From CAVYWD01 sp963772225 (lineage in GTDB: Bacteria > Myxococcota > Myxococcia > Myxococcales > UBA5297): a DNA stretch of 64,000 nucleotides. The notes under the pieces were generated by a model that made no database searches, was not told the origin of the DNA, and saw only the letters and a program-made list of their open reading frames with translations. Made by a program: the position numbers and the translations under genes. The DNA lies in contig CAVYWD010000002.1 in NCBI GenBank assembly GCA_963772225.1, positions 1,116,001-1,180,000 of the forward strand, written 5' to 3'. Positions 19,894 through 29,265 of the stretch are shown one piece after another (positions within the stretch are counted from its first letter, which is position 1; every line of letters starts with the position of its first letter).

Positions 19894-21696
19894 ATGAACC
19901 GAAAGCCGATGGACGCCGCGGGCAACGACCCGCAGCCGGAGCCCACCAAAGTCCAGATCGGCCGATATTTCGTCGAGCGCTTGCTGGCCCGCGGCGGCAT
20001 GGCAGAGGTATTCCTCGGCAAGGCGCTTGGCCCTGCCGGATTCAGCAAGCGCGTCGTCATCAAGCGCATTCTCCCGCATCTCGTCGAAGACGAGGCGTTC
20101 GTCACGATGTTTCTCAACGAGGCTCGGCTGGTCGCCTTGCTCGAGCACCCGAATATCGCGCAGGTCTTCGATTTCGGGCAGTATTCCAGGTCCTATTACA
20201 TTGCGATGGAGTATGTCGAAGGCGAGAGCCTTCGCACCATTTTGAAATACTACGCGGCCTGCCACCAGCACCTCCCGGTGACCCCGGCGCTGGCCTGGAT
20301 TCAAAACGTCTGTGAAGGGCTTGCTTACGCGCACGACCTCAAAGACGAAGCCGGCATGAGCCAGAACATCGTCCACCGCGACGTCTCCCCCGAGAATATC
20401 CTCATCTCCAGGGCGGGAGCGGCCAAGGTGGTCGATTTCGGGATTGCCAAGGCGGCGCTCAATAAGCAGGTCACCGCGACCGGCGAGGTGAGAGGCAAGC
20501 TGTCCTACATCGCCCCGGAGCAGATCTCGGGCGCGACGGCCGACAAGCGCTCCGACGTCTATTCACTCGGAATCACGCTCTATGAAGCGCTCGTCGGCGA
20601 CCGCCCTTACTCCGGCGCCAACCACCTCGAGCTCCTCTACAGCATCCTCAACAGCCATCCGCCGGCGCTCCACTCGCTCCGGCCGGATATCGACCCGGAC
20701 CTTTCGGCGATCGTCTCCCGCGCCATCGCGCGCGACCCGAAGGACCGCATTCCCGACATGCACGCGCTCTACTCGGAGATCGACGACTATCGCAGCTCGC
20801 ACAGTCTTCGAGTGAAGAGCTCCGAGCTCTCCGAGATTGTCGCCCAGGTGGAGGCGTGGGACCCGCGGTCCCGGGGAGAGACCCTGAGCGGCAGCTTGGT
20901 CAGCCGTGGCCGCACTTCCATTCAGGACGCGAGCAAACCGCCCGATTCGTCGAGCGAGAATGTCCCTTCGCCTCTGCCGACGGAGCCGGCCATGGCCGGG
21001 TCGGGCCTAGTCTCGCGTCGCGCGATGAGCCCCCAAGCGAATGCAGCGCCCGCGGGCTCGGCGGCGCCCCGAAGTCGAAAGCGAGCCGTGCTCGGAGCGG
21101 CCGTGGGCGCGATGGCCGTCGCCATCGCGGTGTTCGCGGCCCTGAGCTCGGCGCGGCGTCGGGCCACCTCCGCGGAGCCGGCGCCCAGCGCCGAGGCTAC
21201 TCGGCTCGTCCAACATCCCGCCCCGACGCTCAAAGTTTCCGTGCCGTCCATCTCGCTCCTTCCGGAGCTGACCCCGCCGCCGGTCGTTTCACCTGCGCCG
21301 GCCCCCAAGCCGCCCGCGCAGAGGCCCACGCTCCCCGTCGCGGTCAGGCCCGCCGCTCCTCACCGAGCGGACGCGCATCCGCCTCCTCGCCCTGCTAAAG
21401 CCCAGGAGGCGCCCCTCGAGCTGACGAGGGTCGAGGCCGTCCCAAGGCCAGTCCAAACGCCCATCCCTCCGCCCGCGGTCGCGGAGGAGGGATGGCTCAA
21501 CCTGCGAACCGAGCCCTGGTGCGAGGTCTATTTCCGCGGCGAGCTGGTCGGCACGACGCCGATCAACCGCCTGGTCTTTCCCGCCGGGAAGCATTCCCTG
21601 CACCTGGTGAACAAGGCCATGGGAATCGAGAAGGACGTGGTCGTCGAGGTCCGGCCCGGTGCGGAATCGACGGCGCGGCTCCGCCTCGGCGAATGA
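19894..21696 (+). CDS. Membrane Ser/Thr protein kinase with extracytoplasmic PEGA domain
   Basis: A 600-residue Hanks-type kinase. The ATG at 19894 has GAAGG upstream. All catalytic elements are present: glycine loop GGMAEVFLG, K57 in VVIK, E77, HRD at 161-163 with N168, DFG at 181-183 and the APE motif in YIAPEQ. It is therefore predicted active. After a Ser/Pro-rich juxtamembrane stretch, a single membrane helix (about 398-418) leads to a Pro-rich linker and a C-terminal PEGA domain (about 531-600, GELVGTTPINRLVFPAGKHS). The PEGA part likely senses or binds cell-surface components. The 3' end overlaps the convergent GH123-like gene by 169 bp. Confidence 0.93.
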   Translation: MNRKPMDAAGNDPQPEPTKVQIGRYFVERLLARGGMAEVFLGKALGPAGFSKRVVIKRILPHLVEDEAFVTMFLNEARLVALLEHPNIAQVFDFGQYSRSYYIAMEYVEGESLRTILKYYAACHQHLPVTPALAWIQNVCEGLAYAHDLKDEAGMSQNIVHRDVSPENILISRAGAAKVVDFGIAKAALNKQVTATGEVRGKLSYIAPEQISGATADKRSDVYSLGITLYEALVGDRPYSGANHLELLYSILNSHPPALHSLRPDIDPDLSAIVSRAIARDPKDRIPDMHALYSEIDDYRSSHSLRVKSSELSEIVAQVEAWDPRSRGETLSGSLVSRGRTSIQDASKPPDSSSENVPSPLPTEPAMAGSGLVSRRAMSPQANAAPAGSAAPRSRKRAVLGAAVGAMAVAIAVFAALSSARRRATSAEPAPSAEATRLVQHPAPTLKVSVPSISLLPELTPPPVVSPAPAPKPPAQRPTLPVAVRPAAPHRADAHPPPRPAKAQEAPLELTRVEAVPRPVQTPIPPPAVAEEGWLNLRTEPWCEVYFRGELVGTTPINRLVFPAGKHSLHLVNKAMGIEKDVVVEVRPGAESTARLRLGE

Positions 21697-24356
21697 CTGC
21701 GAGGGCAGCGCGCCGTGAGCGCCCGCCTGCCCCTCCGCAGGGCCAACCATCCCAGGGCGAGGAGCGGCCCACCCGGCACCGCGCCGGCGCCGCCCGCCGT
21801 GCAGCCGGCGGCGCCCTTCATGGAAGTCCACCATCCGCCTGCGTCGCTCGCCGCTGAGCCGCCGGCGCCCGGCCCCGCATCGACCCCCGCATCGACCCCT
21901 GCATCGACCCCTGCATCGACCCCTGCGCCGGGCGCCCCACCCCCGCTCGGCGGCCCGAGGACGAGCGAGCCCCAGCCTGCCGGGTTGTCGAAGCTCGAGA
22001 GCCCCCGCCCGTCCGTCGACGAGGTGCTCCCCGACGGGTCGTCCTTGTCGTTCACCGCCGCGTCGAAGCCGAGCGCCATGCCCTGCGAGGGCGCGATGCC
22101 CAGCCCGGCCCACGGCACCCGGAGCTCCACGCGATACCCGGAGGCGATGCCGAGGCCCAGGCTCGCGCCCTCGAGGTCCACCGAGGCGCTCGCGCCCGAG
22201 GCGAAGCTGTCGTCGGTCCAGGAGCGGGCGTCGGAGATCCGCCCGTCCACGCCCACGATGATGTGGAAGTCGCTTGCGCCGGCGGTCGCGCCGCGCGCGC
22301 TCGACGGGGCGGAGAGCATCACCTCCACGCTGTCGCCGTCCCAGAGCGCGTCCTCCCCACCGGCCGCCGCGGCGACCAGACGGTCGTCCGCGACGTCGAA
22401 CGCGAGGTAGAGCGCCTGCGCGTCCCAGGCCGCCTTCACCTGGGCGCCGCCCACCGCCATCGTGGGTGCCGACGCGTACTCCGAGAGCGCGCCGTCGATG
22501 ACCGGCGCCGCCGAGAGCTCCGGCGCGGTGTAGACCGACGCAGCGGCCGCTGCTTGGGCGCAGACGCCGTTGGCCTGGCACGTCTGCGACGCGGCGCAGC
22601 CGCAGGTCGCGCACGCGGCGGCCAGCGCACCTGCGTGGCATAAGAGCGGCTTCTGGGCACTGCACACCTCGGCCGCGGTGCCGTCGGAGCAAGCCTGCGA
22701 GGTCGGCGGCGCGGCGCCTGCCTGGAGGTCCAAGATGCGCTGCGCGAGCTTCGCGCGAGCGGCCATCAGGTCCGACGCCGCGACCGCGGTGGTGTAGGCA
22801 TTGGGGAAGAGCGCGCTCGCGACCTGCCGCGCGAAGGCGGGGTCGCCCAGGTCCGCCACCCGCTTCAGGTACTCGTAGTCCTCCATGCCCTCGCGGATCA
22901 TCTTCAGGCGGATGGACGCGACGGGGATGTGCGTGGTGCCGCCGATCTTCGCTGGCGTGCCCGGGTAGAAGAGCGTGCCGTCGCCGTTGCCGGTGAAGTC
23001 CCACTGGTTATTCCAGGCGTCGTGGCTGTAGGCATAGGTCGTCTCCCAGTAGAGCTCTCCGGTGTTGCCCAGCTGGAAGCTGAGCCACTCCTCGGCGCGG
23101 GCGCGGGGGCTCGTGGCGTCGATCATGTAGCTCGGCCAGCCGGTGTAGTAATCGCTGCTGCCGCCGCAGCCGTGGCTCATGCAGCTCTGGTAGACCCAGA
23201 GCTCGTGGAGCGGGCTCTGCGCCAGGAAGCTCGCGTAGGCGCTCGCCTGGTTGCCGGCATGCGGCTGGCCCGGCTTGTCCCAGGTGAAGTTGATGACCGG
23301 GGCGAGGATGTCGATGGACGACGCGGCGCCGTTCTGCTGGGCGTCCCAGATGTCCGTCGTGACCAGCGTGCGCAGCTTCGGGTCCACGGCCTTGTTCGCC
23401 GCGTTGCGCGCGACGATGTCCGACCAGGCGCACGACGAGGGCGGCTCGTCGCAGGTGTACTGGAAGAGGCGGTCGAACCAGCCGCGGGCCTTGAACCGCG
23501 CGACCCAGTCGGCGAGCGACGGGCCCACCAGCGCCACCGAGGTGAGCTTCGCGCCCCCGAGCCGGGTCGGCGCCGTCCCGTCGATGTACGCGCCGTACGC
23601 CGACTCCACGTGCGCGATGGAGAAGTCGCCGTCATCGAAGCTCCCCAGGCTGACGCGGTGGTCGAGCCCGAGCTGGCTGTAGCGCCCGCGCAGCGCGGTG
23701 AACGCGGCGCCGCTCACGCCGTGGCCCTCGGGGAGCGTTGGGTACGACAGGCCGAAGTGCGTGCGCAGCGAGGCGGTCGACGGCAGGCCGAAGTTCCAGA
23801 CCGTGAGGACGACCGGCACCTGGACCTGACCTTGGTCCGAGCTCACCGTGAGCGTCCCGGTGTAGTCGCCCGCCGGCGCGTCTGCGGGGGCGAAGAGCTC
23901 GACCCAGATCGCCCGGCTCTCGCCCGCGGGGACGTTGAACGGGAAGGCGTTGCGCTTCTCGCCGACCACGTCGTCCACGTCCGGCACCAGGGCGTCGGGG
24001 AACCAGCCGGTCGCGCCGTCGAGGGACGAGGCGTTGGAAAGGTCGATGAGCCCCTCGCGGTAGAGCGTGGCCGTGCGGAGCGTCGCGGACCCGGTGAGCG
24101 CGCTCATCGAAGCGCTGACGCCGGTCGCCGGCCCGACCACCACTGCCTGGAACGACTCGAACTCGTTTCGCGCGGCGGTGAGGTGGGCGTTCTGCGCGCT
24201 CTTCGTCGTCGAGGTGGGCTGCACCTTTTGCATCGCGTCGGCCACGTAGACGGTCGGCGCGGCGCGGGCCGGGGCGCCGAGCCCCTGCGCGCCGAATACC
24301 GAGATGAGCAGGGCGGCTCTCGCCCCCGCGCCGGCATGCCGGCTGACAACTCCCAT
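21528..24356 (-). CDS. GH123-like (DUF4091) secreted protein with CBM9-like domain and MYXO-CTERM-like tail
   Basis: A 942-residue exported protein; the ATG at 24356 follows GGAGG by five bases. After the signal peptide come an N-terminal beta-domain (residues about 40-190) and a barrel with FQYTCDEPPSSCAW. The characteristic DUF4091/GH123-type end is GDGTLFYPGTPAKIGG...SIRLKMIREGMEDYEYLKRV. A Cys cluster and a CBM9-like sugar-binding domain (PVIDGALSEYASAP...DALWDGDSVEVML) follow. A VDAG repeat then leads to a MYXO-CTERM-like Gly-Cys, hydrophobic and Arg block (GCTAGGAGAVPGGPLLALGW, LALRRGRR). Unusually the frame continues about 50 residues past this tail, antisense to the kinase gene; a lost stop or small frameshift is possible. 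GH123 members act on N-acetylgalactosaminides, but the substrate here is unproven. Confidence 0.75.
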   Translation of the reverse strand: MGVVSRHAGAGARAALLISVFGAQGLGAPARAAPTVYVADAMQKVQPTSTTKSAQNAHLTAARNEFESFQAVVVGPATGVSASMSALTGSATLRTATLYREGLIDLSNASSLDGATGWFPDALVPDVDDVVGEKRNAFPFNVPAGESRAIWVELFAPADAPAGDYTGTLTVSSDQGQVQVPVVLTVWNFGLPSTASLRTHFGLSYPTLPEGHGVSGAAFTALRGRYSQLGLDHRVSLGSFDDGDFSIAHVESAYGAYIDGTAPTRLGGAKLTSVALVGPSLADWVARFKARGWFDRLFQYTCDEPPSSCAWSDIVARNAANKAVDPKLRTLVTTDIWDAQQNGAASSIDILAPVINFTWDKPGQPHAGNQASAYASFLAQSPLHELWVYQSCMSHGCGGSSDYYTGWPSYMIDATSPRARAEEWLSFQLGNTGELYWETTYAYSHDAWNNQWDFTGNGDGTLFYPGTPAKIGGTTHIPVASIRLKMIREGMEDYEYLKRVADLGDPAFARQVASALFPNAYTTAVAASDLMAARAKLAQRILDLQAGAAPPTSQACSDGTAAEVCSAQKPLLCHAGALAAACATCGCAASQTCQANGVCAQAAAAASVYTAPELSAAPVIDGALSEYASAPTMAVGGAQVKAAWDAQALYLAFDVADDRLVAAAAGGEDALWDGDSVEVMLSAPSSARGATAGASDFHIIVGVDGRISDARSWTDDSFASGASASVDLEGASLGLGIASGYRVELRVPWAGLGIAPSQGMALGFDAAVNDKDDPSGSTSSTDGRGLSSFDNPAGWGSLVLGPPSGGGAPGAGVDAGVDAGVDAGVDAGPGAGGSAASDAGGWWTSMKGAAGCTAGGAGAVPGGPLLALGWLALRRGRRALTARCPRSHSPRRSRAVDSAPGRTSTTTSFSIPMALFTRCRECFPAGKTRRLIGVVPTSSPRK

Positions 24357-24663
24357 ACGGACCTCCAGGACTGGGTGGAGGCCCGATAGGAGCGAGTCAC
24401 CAGCAGTGGCGTCCAGGTTCACCCCCAGAGGGGACTTTCTCGGGGGCGGCCGGCGAGGCGGCCGCGCGGTCGTTCACCGCGCGTGGAACGGCCAACTCCG
24501 CCGAATCACGAGGGACCGGCTCGCTGCCTCCCAAGGCGAACAGGGGCACGAGCACCGCGTGGAGCGGCCGCCGAAGCCACTGGCGGCGAGGCCTTGCCTC
24601 GCGGGCCGCCCCCCGAGCGCGAGGATGCCCGCGCGCCCGAGGCTCGCCATCGTTTCCCGTCCC
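24357..24663. other. Divergent intergenic region, no gene recognised
   Basis: About 307 bp between the minus-strand GH123-like gene and the plus-strand cytochrome b gene. It should hold both promoters. I see no hairpin, repeat or clear promoter boxes; the short GC-rich frames on both strands do not look like proteins. Confidence 0.4.
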
Positions 24664-25311
24664 ATGGGAGCGCGCAGGCCTCAACCGCTGGCCATCCGGG
24701 TCACGCACTGGCTCAACGCGCCCCTGCTCCTGGCGATGGCCGCGAGCGGGCTGCAGATCCTCGTGGCCTATCCGTACCAGGGGCCCCACGGCGAGCCGTA
24801 TCCGTGGTTCGTGCTCCAGGGCGCCGTGCCGCCCGAGTGGATGCGCCTGGGGGGCTGGCTCGCCGGCGCGCGCCACGTCCACTTCGCGCTGATGTGGCCG
24901 CTCGCGGCGAACGCGCTCGCCTACCTCGGGTACCTCGCCGCCTCGGGCGAGTGGCGCCGGCGGGCGTTCCTTCCAAGGCGGGACGCACGCTCCGCGCTTC
25001 GAGCGACCGCGAGCTATGCGCGGCTGCGGGCGGCGCCCACCGGGGGCGAGCTCTACAACGGCCTCCAGCGGCTGGCCTACACCGCGGCGCTCCTCCTGGC
25101 CGCAGCCGGGGTGCTCAGCGGCATCGCGCTCTACAAGCCGGTGCAGCTGCGCGCGCTGGCGAGCCTCTTCGGCGGCTACGACGGCGCGCGGCTCACGCAC
25201 TTCCTGGCCATGGCCCTTCTGCTCCTGTTCCTTGCGGGCCACGTGGCGATGGCGCTCTTGCACCCGCGCTCGCTCGCAGAGATGGTCACCGGAGGCCACC
25301 GCGATGGCTGA
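24664..25311 (+). CDS. Cytochrome b561-like di-haem membrane subunit
   Basis: A 215-residue integral membrane protein with four to five hydrophobic helices. Candidate haem-ligand histidines lie in VTHWLNAPLLLAMAASGL, ARHVHFALMWPL and LTHFLAMALLLLFLAGHVAMAL. This matches the bacterial cytochrome b561 family that passes quinol electrons to a periplasmic partner. The ATG at 24664 is a best guess; an in-frame ATG at 24625 is an alternative. The 3' end overlaps the molybdopterin oxidoreductase gene by 8 bp, so the two probably form one enzyme complex. Confidence 0.82.
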   Translation: MGARRPQPLAIRVTHWLNAPLLLAMAASGLQILVAYPYQGPHGEPYPWFVLQGAVPPEWMRLGGWLAGARHVHFALMWPLAANALAYLGYLAASGEWRRRAFLPRRDARSALRATASYARLRAAPTGGELYNGLQRLAYTAALLLAAAGVLSGIALYKPVQLRALASLFGGYDGARLTHFLAMALLLLFLAGHVAMALLHPRSLAEMVTGGHRDG

Positions 25312-25990
25312 CGACCCAAGGCTCACGCGGCGCGGCCTCATGGCGGCGGCCTCGGCGCTCGCCGCCGGCTGCGGGGCCGACCCCGAGCGCGGCGCCCTGG
25401 GGCTGATGGAGCGCTTCAACGAGCGCGTGCAGCGCGGCCTGTTTTCGCCCGGCCGCCTCGCGCCCTCGCCGCTGCGAGCGAGCCCGCCCGGAGCCTTCCC
25501 CGCCTATTTCGTTTCGCCCTCCTTGCCCCTCGCGCCCGCCGGCTGGACGCTCTCGGTGGGAGGGCTCGTGAAGACGCCAGTGGCGTTGACCCTGGCGGAC
25601 CTGCAGCGGATGCCGCGGACCGACGTTCGAGTCCAGCACCACTGCGTCGAGGGCTGGTCGGCGGTGGCGACCTGGCACGGCGTGGCCGTGGCCGACCTGG
25701 CCGAGCGCGCCGGCGCGGACCCGCGGGCGCAGTACGTGGATTTCCGCTCCTTCGACGAGGGCTACAGCTCCTGCTGGGACCGGCCCAGCGCGCTCCACCG
25801 CCAGACCATCCTCGCCTACGGCATGAACGGCGCCCCGCTCGCGCCCGAGCACGGCGCGCCCCTGCGGCTCTACGCCGCGGTCAAGCTGGGCTACAAGATG
25901 GTCAAGTACCTCACCGCGGTGCTCTTCCTCGACCGGCGCGCCGGCGGCTACTGGGAGGACCGCGGCTACGAGTGGTTCGCGGGGGTGTAA
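25304..25990 (+). CDS. Molybdopterin-dependent oxidoreductase (sulfite oxidase/MsrP-like), Tat lipoprotein
   Basis: A 228-residue exported molybdoenzyme. The ATG at 25304 has GGAGG eight bases upstream and lies inside the end of the cytochrome b gene. The N-terminus has a Tat-like RR (RLTRRGLM) and a lipobox (LAAGC, Cys 23), so it is folded in the cytoplasm and then anchored outside. The core matches the oxidoreductase molybdopterin-binding fold, with the molybdenum-ligand Cys 114 in VQHHCVEGWSAVATW. Later segments include DFRSFDEGYSS and LRLYAAVKLGYKMVKYL. It resembles YedY/MsrP, which reduces methionine sulfoxide using electrons from a membrane haem partner. The substrate here cannot be told from sequence. 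Confidence 0.85.
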   Translation: MADDPRLTRRGLMAAASALAAGCGADPERGALGLMERFNERVQRGLFSPGRLAPSPLRASPPGAFPAYFVSPSLPLAPAGWTLSVGGLVKTPVALTLADLQRMPRTDVRVQHHCVEGWSAVATWHGVAVADLAERAGADPRAQYVDFRSFDEGYSSCWDRPSALHRQTILAYGMNGAPLAPEHGAPLRLYAAVKLGYKMVKYLTAVLFLDRRAGGYWEDRGYEWFAGV

Positions 25991-25996
25991 TACCCA

Positions 25997-28363
25997 TCAT
26001 GGCTGGTACGGTCGCGACGGCACCTTGGGCGTGGTCCCCTCGACCCAGGCAGGGCTGCCCTGGGAGGTGATCGTGACGCTGGAGCTGGTCAAGCCGGGCG
26101 AGGAGGCCTCGATGACCGAGGTGCCCGAGTAATAGGTGCGGAATTCGGTCGCGGCCTGGCCGTCGAGGATCGCGATGTCGGATGCCGAACCGCTGCCCGG
26201 CGGGGTGAACGTGATGCTCGGCCCGGTCGGAAACTCGCCCGGCCCGGAGCTGATCGTGAGCGTCACCGTCACGTTGTTGCTGATCGGCTTGCCGGCCGAA
26301 TCGACGACCGTGACCAAAAGCCACGCGTCCTGCGTGCCGTCCACCGCCGAGAGCGTCGTCGTGCTCGTCGTCAGCTTGAGCCCCGCCGGCGTGCCCGAGG
26401 TCGGCCAGGTCGGCGGCGCCACCTTCGCGTACGCGTTGCGATACCAATAGTAGGAACGCTTGGGGATGCGGAAGTAATCGACGATTCCCATGATCCCGTA
26501 CGAGGCGGCGTCTTGGGTTCCGTGATCGAAGATGCACCATTTCGACACCCCAGAGCGCCACGCGTCCTGGCTCGGCATGCCATTGGTGACCGCTAGGTTC
26601 GCCCAGCCCGGATCATAGCTGCCCGGTCGAGTCGAGGACACGCTGCCGTATTCGGACACCATGTTGGGCATGCCGGGGTCGTTGTAGCCCACGCCGTCGC
26701 CGTTGAAGCCGGCCACGTCGCCAAGCGTGTCGGGTTGCGTACCTCCGATGGCCGACTGCGCGCCGCCGATGGCCGCGGGCCTCCCCGTCGGTGCCGGATC
26801 GAGCTCGTGGGTCTGGGCAACCGCCTTCTTGAGCAGCGCGATGACTCGGTCGGCGGGGCCGCCATTGAAGAAGTCCTCGTTGCCCATGCTCCACGCGATG
26901 ATGCTCGGGTGATTGCGATGGATGCGAATCATGTCCGTCAGGCTGGCGAGGACGTTGTTGTCGAACGTATCGTCATCGGCGGCGGTGCTCGGGTAGGCGC
27001 CGTTGTAGGGCCAGCCACCGCCACCACCGAAGCCGCCCCAGAAGCAGTTCTCGGACCAGAACAGAATGCCGAGCTGGTCGCAGGCATCTGCGAAGGCCGG
27101 CGCCTTCGGATAATGCGAGCCCCGGATGAAGTTCATCCCCGCGTCCTTGACCATCTTGACGTCGCGGTAGAGAGCCGCGTCGGTCACGCCGTCGCCCCAG
27201 CCGGCGTGGTCCTGATGGACGTTCCCACCTTGCATCCAGTAATGCGAGCCGTTCAGGGAGAAGCCCTGCGAAGCAGACCAGGTGAACCAGCGGAACCCGA
27301 ATGTCGTCGTGAAGGTGTCCACGTTTCCGGTGTCGTCCGAAAGGTAGGAACGCGCCTGGTACAACGTGGGATGGTCGGGGTGCCACAGCGAGGGATTGCT
27401 GACGGCAGGGGTGGTCTGATCGAACGTCGCATTTGCGCCCGCCGCGATCTGCTGCTGAGACGAAACGGTGGTGACTACCTTGCCGCTGCTGTCCACGATG
27501 TCTGTTTTCAGCGTGGCATTGACGGCCGCCGGTCGGCTGTTCTGCACTTCCGTCTTGATCTCCACGGTGCTCGACGAGCCCGAATTCGTCGCCAAGGTGG
27601 GCGTCGTCACCCAGGTCCCGTACCAGGTGACGTGCAGCGGGTCGGTGACGACGACGTTCACGTCTCGATAGAGCCCTCCCTGGAAGGTGTGATCGCCGGT
27701 CAGCGGCGGGATTTGCGCATTCCAATTGTTATTCAATCGAACGGCCACGACGTTGTCGCCGGTCTCGATGTCGGACGTGACCTCGATGGAAAAGCCGTTG
27801 TAGCCGCCGATGTGCTGTCCGACTTGCTTGCCGTTGACGTAGATCTGCGCTTGATCGAACGCTGCCTGGAATTCGAGGAACACGCTCTTCCCCGACCAGG
27901 ACGACGGGACGTTGAAGTGCTTCCTATACCAGCCGTACCCGACGTAGAAGTTGGTCGACGCGAAATAGGGCAGCCCGAATGAATGCGGAAGCCCGATGTT
28001 GTCCCAGGAAGAATCGTCGAACGCGGTCGCCTCCGCGCCCGAAACATCGGCCCGTTTGAACTTCCAGGACTGGTTGAAGCTCTGGACGAGGCGGAGAGCA
28101 TCGGGCTGCCCCCCATCGACGCCCGGCGCTCCGCCATCGGCACCGGTTCCGCCATCGGCACCAGGTCCGCCACTCGACGCGTCTCTGCTTCCCCCGTCAG
28201 CGCCCGACGACGCGTCGCTGCCGGACCCACTGTTCGACGAGCCATCGCTGCGGCTCACAGGCGTGGAGCCATCCAGCGCGGTCGCCTCACCCATTTCGCA
28301 GGCCGCTGCGAGCAGGACAGACCCCAGCGCGGCCAAGCTCCATCCCCGAGACACAGCGTTCAT
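25997..28363 (-). CDS. GH2-family glycosidase lipoprotein (beta-galactosidase-like)
   Basis: A 788-residue lipoprotein. The ATG at 28363 has GGAG upstream; the lipobox is LAAAC and a long Gly/Ser/Asp linker follows. The GH2 architecture is visible: sugar-binding jelly roll (GYGWYRKHFNVPSSWSGKSV, QIYVNGKQVGQH), Ig-like domain (VEIKTEVQNSRPAAVNATL) and TIM barrel. RIHRNHPSIIAWSMGNED carries the acid/base Glu, and NMVSEYGS carries the likely nucleophile. A C-terminal Ig-like domain (LSAVDGTQDAWLLVTVVDSA) ends the protein. GH2 enzymes cleave beta-galactosides, mannosides, glucuronides or arabinosides, so the specificity is open. Only 6 bp separate its stop from the convergent molybdoenzyme stop. 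Confidence 0.87.
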   Translation of the reverse strand: MNAVSRGWSLAALGSVLLAAACEMGEATALDGSTPVSRSDGSSNSGSGSDASSGADGGSRDASSGGPGADGGTGADGGAPGVDGGQPDALRLVQSFNQSWKFKRADVSGAEATAFDDSSWDNIGLPHSFGLPYFASTNFYVGYGWYRKHFNVPSSWSGKSVFLEFQAAFDQAQIYVNGKQVGQHIGGYNGFSIEVTSDIETGDNVVAVRLNNNWNAQIPPLTGDHTFQGGLYRDVNVVVTDPLHVTWYGTWVTTPTLATNSGSSSTVEIKTEVQNSRPAAVNATLKTDIVDSSGKVVTTVSSQQQIAAGANATFDQTTPAVSNPSLWHPDHPTLYQARSYLSDDTGNVDTFTTTFGFRWFTWSASQGFSLNGSHYWMQGGNVHQDHAGWGDGVTDAALYRDVKMVKDAGMNFIRGSHYPKAPAFADACDQLGILFWSENCFWGGFGGGGGWPYNGAYPSTAADDDTFDNNVLASLTDMIRIHRNHPSIIAWSMGNEDFFNGGPADRVIALLKKAVAQTHELDPAPTGRPAAIGGAQSAIGGTQPDTLGDVAGFNGDGVGYNDPGMPNMVSEYGSVSSTRPGSYDPGWANLAVTNGMPSQDAWRSGVSKWCIFDHGTQDAASYGIMGIVDYFRIPKRSYYWYRNAYAKVAPPTWPTSGTPAGLKLTTSTTTLSAVDGTQDAWLLVTVVDSAGKPISNNVTVTLTISSGPGEFPTGPSITFTPPGSGSASDIAILDGQAATEFRTYYSGTSVIEASSPGLTSSSVTITSQGSPAWVEGTTPKVPSRPYQP

Positions 28364-28714
28364 CGTCGCTCCGCTGGTCGTGGAGTGAGCTGCATCAACC
28401 GCGACCTCCTGTCGTGAGCAGCCACCTGCTGGTACGCCCGAGACAACTCGGGCGAGCGCAGAAGGTCGGAGAGAGCATCGGCGGCAATCGGGTCACGCGA
28501 CCCCTTCGACTCAAGGCGCGCCCAGCGACGCCGACGACGTCCAAAGAGAGGACGCTCTACCGTCGAGACGCTCGCCGACTCTGAGGCTCCCAAGCGGGGC
28601 GAAGAGGCGCGGTTCCTCTTGCAATCCAGGGCCTGTCGCTGCTAGGTTGCACGGCCTTTTGAGGTTTGAAGCGTCGGCCTTCAGTCATCGGGCCGGTTGC
28701 AAGGAGTCGGTCCC
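28364..28714. other. Divergent intergenic region, with rpmB promoter candidate and a doubtful small ORF
   Basis: TTGCAA at 28619-28624 and TAGGTT at 28643-28648 (18-bp spacing) are a weak promoter candidate for rpmB. On the minus strand a 77-codon frame from a TTG at 28593 ends in a TGA that overlaps the GH2 start codon (ATGA). Its product (SKGSRDPIAADALSDLLRSP...) is protein-like, but it has no ribosome-binding site and lower third-position GC than its neighbours. I do not call it as a gene. Confidence 0.35.
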
Positions 28715-28906
28715 ATGGCATTCAACTGCGATATCTGCGGCAAGGGCGCCCTTGTCGGCAACAACATCAGCCACGCCAACAACAAGACGAAGAAGCGCTC
28801 GCTCCCCAACCTGCAGCGCGTGCGGGCGAACGTGAACGGCAGCGTCAAGCGCCTGCGGGTCTGCACCCGCTGCTTGAAGGCCGGCAAGGTCCAGAAGGCC
28901 GCCTAG
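28715..28906 (+). CDS. rpmB: 50S ribosomal protein L28 (zinc-binding form)
   Basis: A 63-residue large-subunit ribosomal protein. The ATG at 28715 has AAGGAG eight bases upstream. The sequence MAFNCDICGKG...HANNKTKKRSLPNLQ is typical L28. Two CxxC pairs (CDIC near residue 5 and CTRC near residue 51) make it the zinc-ribbon (C+) type. It ends KVQKAA. It is monocistronic: a small 7-bp hairpin overlaps the stop, and a strong intrinsic terminator follows at 28954. Confidence 0.95.
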   Translation: MAFNCDICGKGALVGNNISHANNKTKKRSLPNLQRVRANVNGSVKRLRVCTRCLKAGKVQKAA

Positions 28907-28953
28907 GCCCGCTTTCCGGGCCTGGCCCCACCTTCCCCCGACTGGCGGTCGTC

Positions 28954-28998
28954 TCCGGCGCGGTGGCGCGCAGCACAGCGCGCCCGCGCCGGATTTTT
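28954..28998 (+). terminator. Rho-independent terminator downstream of rpmB
   Basis: TCCGGCGCG, a 2-nt bulge, GGCGCGC, a 6-nt loop, GCGCGCC, CGCGCCGGA, then TTTTT: a 16-bp GC stem with a T-run, about 47 bp after the rpmB stop. The rest of 28999-29265 holds only a 7-bp inverted repeat (29180-29186 with 29194-29200) before the next gene. Confidence 0.8.
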
Positions 28999-29265
28999 GT
29001 GCCGGTGCGTTGCTGTGCTCTCACGCTCATTGCGCTCGGCGCCCTCGCGGCGCCCGGGCCTGGAGCGCGCCTTCTTCCTGCGCTTCGCCTCTTCATCGCA
29101 GGCCCCAGCGCCCAACGTCCGAGGTGGCGCCGCGCAACCTTCCGCGCGCTCGCGTGTTGAGGTTGGAGGCAATCGCTCGCCTCGAATTTCCCTTTCGAGG
29201 CCGACGTCAGCTATTCCAAACCCACGTCAGGTTAGGCGTGCCAAAGCTCTGCCCTGAGGGGACTC

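Noticed and set aside
28360..28593. 77-codon minus-strand ORF overlapping the GH2 start
   Set aside because: TTG start without ribosome-binding site and lower third-position GC than its neighbours; kept only as a note.
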